Shown one piece after another: positions 13,712 through 16,798 of a stretch of DNA of 16,798 nucleotides (its first letter is position 1; each line of letters starts with the position of its first letter). This DNA comes from JBOFLG01 sp051657745 (GTDB lineage: Bacteria; Actinomycetota; Actinomycetes; Actinomycetales; Dermatophilaceae). The notes beneath the pieces are model-generated. The model searched no databases and had not been told where the DNA came from. It worked only from the letters and a program-made list of their open reading frames with translations. The stretch spans positions 1 to 16,798 of the forward strand of contig JBOFLG010000147.1 in assembly GCA_051657745.1 (NCBI GenBank), read 5' to 3'. Made by a program: the position numbers and the translations under genes.

Positions 13712-13961
13712 TGGACGTGCACCTCAGTGGGAGTGAGAGCGACCGAATCGCCAAGATTTCAGCTGCAAAAGTTCACGGGCAATACTGGTCGCCTTACGGT
13801 GGACATTGCTATCAACACCAATTACCGTCACTCCGTGACTTCCTTCAGGGTCGGCAGAATGTGATGACAAGCAGTCACGTCTGGCTCCAATAATTGGCGA
13901 ACAATTCACCGTAGCAACCGGCCGTAATCCTGGTCAACCGGGGAAAAACCTGGTTTCACCG
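13712..13961. other. Lower-GC intergenic stretch without a recognisable gene
   Basis: No frame here has a convincing start signal or protein-like composition on either strand. The base composition matches the secreted-protein gene next to it rather than the chromosome, so it belongs to the same acquired patch. Confidence 0.4.
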
Positions 13962-14059
13962 CTGCCGAGAGCAGACCATCGATGCCGCCCGCGCCGGCCA
14001 GCAGCCCGGCGATCACCCCCGCCCCGTCACCCACGGCGCGAAGGTTCGGCGGGCTCAGA
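13962..14059 (-). pseudogene. Possible fragment of an FAD-dependent dehydrogenase C-terminus
   Basis: About 32 codons read LSPPNLRAVGDGAGVIAGLL then AGAGGIDGLLSA, resembling the last FAD-binding motif (hA-GDGAG) of FAD/NAD(P)-dependent dehydrogenases. Flanking residues in the same frame do not continue the similarity. The match rests on a short glycine-rich motif only, so coincidence is possible. Confidence 0.28.
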
Positions 14060-14178
14060 TGCTGACCCTGCACGGCAGGCAGGCGGCGAGCCCCGCAACA
14101 ACCGCCATCAGACCGGTGGATCCGGATGACAGGCGGCTTGGCTGGCATTCGATGTCGGGTGGTCGACCCACTTCTTGC

Positions 14179-14184
14179 TACGTT
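14179..14184 (+). promoter_or_regulatory. -10 element of the mannosyltransferase gene, leaderless candidate
   Basis: TACGTT ends 6 nt before GTG 14191, so transcription would begin at the start codon. No clear -35 is seen. Confidence 0.35.
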
Positions 14185-14190
14185 CTCCTC

Positions 14191-15390
14191 GTGTCTCTTG
14201 GATTGCTTCGGGCGAAACCAGACCGCGACCCGACAGCCACGGCCTGGTGGTCATTGGCACCCCAAGAACGCCGGGTGCTCGGGTGGTGGCTGGCCACGCG
14301 GCTTGCTTCGTTCTGGGTAGCCGCCCACGCCGCCTGGCTTCTCGGCGACACCCTCGAGCCCTACCTGGGCCGCTGGGACCAGTGGGACGCCGAACTCTTC
14401 ATCCACATCGCCCAGCACGGGTACGACGGCGATCCCGAGCGGCAAGGAGGGAAGGCCGAACCGCAGTACTACGAAGCATTCTTCCCCGGACTGCCACTCG
14501 CCCTGAGAGCGGTGCATCTGGTAATCCCCAACTGGCAACTGGCCGGGCTGCTGATCTCTTTCGCGGCAGGCGCCGTTGCCATGGTGGCGTTGTTCCGGAT
14601 TGCCGATCGGGAGTTCGGACCCGACGTAGCCAGCCGGGCAGTGATCGCCCTATGTCTGAGCCCCATGGCCGTTTTCCTCGCCGCTGGCTACAGCGAGGCG
14701 CTCTTCATGGCCTTCGCCTTCACGGCCTGGCTGTGCGCGAAGCAAGGACGGTGGGGAGTCAGCGTCATCCTGGCAGCCTGCGCCTCGACGACCAGGATCA
14801 CGGGGTTATACCTCGCGTTGGCGCTGCTGGTCGAATACCTCACCGCCACCGATCGCCGGCCCCCGCTGTTCCGGTCCGCGCGCAGCCTGGCAGAACTTGC
14901 CCTGATGGCAGTGCCCGTACTGCCCGTTGTCGCCTACTTCGGATACCTGTACGCGCGGACCGGGGACTTCCTGTACTTCTTTGTCGTTCAGCGCGAGGGA
15001 TGGGGACGCCAGTACCTCGGCGTCGGCGAGACGCTCGGCAACGTCTGGCACACCGCGACCACTCCCGGCGAGAACCTCGGCTGGGCGTTCATCTACCGCG
15101 CGGACCTCGTGACGATGGCGATCGGGCTGCTCCTCGTGATCGTTCTCGCCTGGCGCAGACGATGGCCGGAGCTGGTCTACGTGGCCCTGCCGATCGTCTC
15201 ACTCGCCCCCATGGCCACCTACTCAACGATCTCCCGCACCGCCCTGACCTGGTGGCCGCTGTGGATCACCCTGGCGCTGATCGCCGGCCACGCCCGGCGC
15301 ACCTGGGTGACCGGCGTGTACCTGGCCCTGACGGTGCCATCAGCCGTCCTCCTGGCAGCATCCTTCACTCTGTGGCGCTGGGCCGGCTAA
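14191..15390 (+). CDS. PIG-V-like mannosyltransferase family membrane protein
   Basis: A 399-aa polytopic membrane protein resembling actinobacterial PIG-V-type (GT-C fold) mannosyltransferases, which use polyprenyl-phosphate mannose on the outer face of the membrane. Residues 58-76 hold the GT-C signature area GRWDQWDAELFIHIAQHGYD (R61 W62 D63 and D66), a first-loop acidic motif. EAFFPGLPLALRAVHL and PMAVFLAAGYSEALFMAFAF follow, both family hallmarks, then about eight further hydrophobic helices to the end. It lacks the very large loop of some GT-C enzymes. GTG 14191 was chosen because a TACGTT -10 lies 6 nt upstream and the helix-rich sequence begins soon after; a longer ORF from 14059 has no signal. 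It is convergent with the monooxygenase gene (122-bp gap, in which I see no gene). The acceptor, lipid or protein, is unknown. Confidence 0.85.
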   Translation: MSLGLLRAKPDRDPTATAWWSLAPQERRVLGWWLATRLASFWVAAHAAWLLGDTLEPYLGRWDQWDAELFIHIAQHGYDGDPERQGGKAEPQYYEAFFPGLPLALRAVHLVIPNWQLAGLLISFAAGAVAMVALFRIADREFGPDVASRAVIALCLSPMAVFLAAGYSEALFMAFAFTAWLCAKQGRWGVSVILAACASTTRITGLYLALALLVEYLTATDRRPPLFRSARSLAELALMAVPVLPVVAYFGYLYARTGDFLYFFVVQREGWGRQYLGVGETLGNVWHTATTPGENLGWAFIYRADLVTMAIGLLLVIVLAWRRRWPELVYVALPIVSLAPMATYSTISRTALTWWPLWITLALIAGHARRTWVTGVYLALTVPSAVLLAASFTLWRWAG

Positions 15391-15512
15391 GGCCTGGAGC
15401 GTCGCCGTCGGACGCGCCATCGAGCGGCGAGGAGTCGGGTGCGCCGCACTGCGCCCCGACCCGGAAGTCGACGCGCTCGAACTGCTCACTGATCACGCTG
15501 GTTACCGCCACC

Positions 15513-16733
15513 TCAGCCGCCGCGAAGTACCTCCGGCACCGGTGCCGGGATGTCGACGCGGCTGCGCCGTCCGATCAGCCGAGCGAGGCCCGGCAGGAGG
15601 CCGACGACGTAGAGCCCCGCCGGCGGCCCCGGCGCGCGAGCCGCAAGACGCGCCGCCGTCGACCGCTCCACCCTGGCCTGGAACCGCTGCTCCCGCTCCA
15701 CCCGCGGACGCCGCGCCGACTCCACGGCCGCGGCAGCGGCATCCACCTGGCCGTCGTCGCCGCCGCCCAGCAGCACCGGCGCCAACCGGTTCGCGGCCTC
15801 CGCGGCATCCGCGATCGCGAAGTTGATGCCGTTACCGCCGACCGGTGAGATGACGTGCGCGGCATCCCCGAGAAGCAGCAGTCCGGGCCGGGTCCACCGC
15901 TCGACCGTGGTGACCCGGACCGGCAGCAGCGTGAGGTCGTTGATGCTGCCGATGGTGTCGAGACGATCGGTAAGCCACGGCAGCGACACCGCGACCGACG
16001 CCCGGAATGCCTCGACCCCTCGCTCGCGGACCTCGCCAAAGGTGCCCGCCGGAATGGTCACCCCCAACTGCCACGTCGGCTCGGCCTGACCCAACAGCAC
16101 CATCGTCGTCCCCGGCCCGGAGAACAGGTCGAGCCCGGATAGCGCCGGGTCGGCGTCCCGACGCGGCAGGGTGTGCCACACGATGTCCAGGCTCGCGCCC
16201 AGCTCGATGGCCCGCAGGCCCGACGCCTGCCGCACCTTCGACGACCGCCCGTCCGCGCCAACCACGAGCGAAGCGGGCACCACGAATTCCCCACCCTGCC
16301 GGGAGTACCGCACGCCACTGACCCGGCCGTTCGCGTCGTGCTCGAGCGAGCTGAACCGCGCGCCCAGCTCGACGCGAGCGCCATAGCTACGGGCGCGGTC
16401 GGCCAGCCAGGGCAGGAACCGCGCCTGCGGGATGAGTGCGTAGTAGCCGAACTTCACACTCGCAGCGGAGTAGTCGGCCAGCGTCAGAGTGCGCGTCGGG
16501 GTGTGCCAGCGGAACGTCTGGGACGTGGCGTGCGGCACCTCGGCGAGCAACGGGTCGGCCAGGCCAAGCGCATCGAGGTACTCCATCACGCACGGGGCGA
16601 GTGTGTCCCCGCGGAAGCGCCGCTCGAAGTCGCCGCGCGCCTCGAGCAGAGTGACGTGTACCCCGGCCCGGGCGAGCAGATAGGTAAGCACCACCCCTGC
16701 CGGCCCGCCACCGACCACGACCACCGCGCTCAC
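15513..16733 (-). CDS. FAD-dependent monooxygenase (PHBH-type group A)
   Basis: A 406-aa flavoprotein aromatic hydroxylase-like enzyme. It has the N-terminal dinucleotide motif VVVVGGGPAGVVLTYLLARAG followed by LLEARGDFERRFRGD, the DG motif VVGADGRSSKVRQASGL (about residue 160), and the second FAD motif LLLLGDAAHVISPVGGNGIN (about 283-302), then FAIADAAEAANRLAP. Family members hydroxylate aromatic or polyketide-like substrates using NAD(P)H and O2; the substrate here is not inferable. The C-terminal segment GLYVVGLLPGLARLIGRRSR resembles members annotated as FAD-dependent oxidoreductases beside no pathway genes. The start GTG 16733 lacks its own Shine-Dalgarno but overlaps the stop of a 12-codon ORF as GTGA. 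Confidence 0.92.
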   Translation of the reverse strand: MSAVVVVGGGPAGVVLTYLLARAGVHVTLLEARGDFERRFRGDTLAPCVMEYLDALGLADPLLAEVPHATSQTFRWHTPTRTLTLADYSAASVKFGYYALIPQARFLPWLADRARSYGARVELGARFSSLEHDANGRVSGVRYSRQGGEFVVPASLVVGADGRSSKVRQASGLRAIELGASLDIVWHTLPRRDADPALSGLDLFSGPGTTMVLLGQAEPTWQLGVTIPAGTFGEVRERGVEAFRASVAVSLPWLTDRLDTIGSINDLTLLPVRVTTVERWTRPGLLLLGDAAHVISPVGGNGINFAIADAAEAANRLAPVLLGGGDDGQVDAAAAAVESARRPRVEREQRFQARVERSTAARLAARAPGPPAGLYVVGLLPGLARLIGRRSRVDIPAPVPEVLRGG

Positions 16734-16768
16734 CAGCAGGCCACCGATCCCGGTGCCGCAGCCCTCAT
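16730..16768 (-). CDS. Upstream leader ORF (12 aa) coupled to the monooxygenase gene
   Basis: ATG at 16768 has AAGGAG 6 nt upstream (complement of 16775-16780). It encodes MRAAAPGSVACW, then TGA at 16730-16732, which overlaps the monooxygenase GTG as GTGA. The strong ribosome site belongs to this ORF and none serves the monooxygenase, so translation is probably coupled. The Cys-Trp ending could allow ribosome-stalling control, but that is speculation. Confidence 0.45.
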   Translation of the reverse strand: MRAAAPGSVACW

Positions 16769-16798
16769 ATCGCTCTCCTTGCCAGTGCGGATGACGCG

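Noticed and set aside
13724..13909. 61-codon minus-strand ORF upstream of the secreted protein
   Set aside because: No ribosome site, no protein-like composition, and it stops just before the secreted gene without coupling.
15391..15512. Protein-like plus-strand stretch (ALRPDPEVDALELLTDHAG) after the mannosyltransferase
   Set aside because: No start codon or ribosome site and no family match; too short to call a gene or remnant.
14175..15848. 557-codon plus-strand open frame
   Set aside because: Arg/Pro-rich composition and overlap with the membrane mannosyltransferase in another frame; a high-GC shadow frame.
1..16798. CRISPR array or insertion sequence
   Set aside because: No regularly spaced long repeats, and no transposase gene or terminal inverted repeats were seen.

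Overview
The window is high-GC DNA (most ORF wobble positions are G or C) with frequent GTG starts, stop/start overlaps and several apparently leaderless promoters. Together with a GuaB1-type CBS-containing GMP reductase relative, a PIG-V-like mannosyltransferase, a DUF445 membrane protein and an actinobacterial tRNA-Glu/Asp/Phe cluster, this points to an Actinomycetota chromosome. I would guess Micrococcales (Intrasporangiaceae-like), but family level cannot be settled by eye.

Region 1 (1-4071) is a light-response locus. A minus-strand operon runs from a 40-codon leader ORF through an atypical SDR/NAD(P)-binding protein and a CPBP-family membrane protease to a class I DNA photolyase that is cut by the left edge of the window. 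Divergent from it lies a MerR-family regulator with a cobalamin-binding half carrying the Wx9EH signature of CarH/LitR B12 photoreceptors. The gap between them holds about three tandem 11-bp repeats, the spacing expected of a CarH-type operator. The simplest model is dark repression and light release of DNA-repair and membrane-remodelling genes.

Region 2 (4097-9861) is housekeeping: DUF445 membrane protein (minus), guaB1 (plus), a SufS-like class V aminotransferase lacking the usual catalytic Cys (plus), a 34-codon stump of a short-chain dehydrogenase, a HhH-PHP (PolX-like) phosphoesterase (plus), and an orphan Phd/YefM antitoxin (minus) that keeps a palindromic operator but has no toxin.

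Region 3 (10024-10455) is a tRNA-Glu(UUC), tRNA-Asp(GUC), tRNA-Phe(GAA) cluster with a strong hairpin terminator. Region 4 (10448-14060) is accessory DNA. Two decayed tyrosine-integrase C-termini in the same orientation, about 2.6 kb apart, bracket a divergent four-gene cassette: two small proteins on the minus strand, and a GntR-P-loop kinase fusion plus a guanylate-kinase-like protein on the plus strand. The promoter gap of this cassette contains a perfect 12-bp inverted repeat. Beyond it lies a lower-GC patch with a small secreted protein of unknown function and a possible FAD-protein fragment.

Region 5 (14191-16768) returns to ordinary chromosome: a PIG-V-like mannosyltransferase (plus), then a convergent FAD-dependent monooxygenase (minus) preceded by a 12-codon upstream ORF coupled to it through a GTGA overlap.
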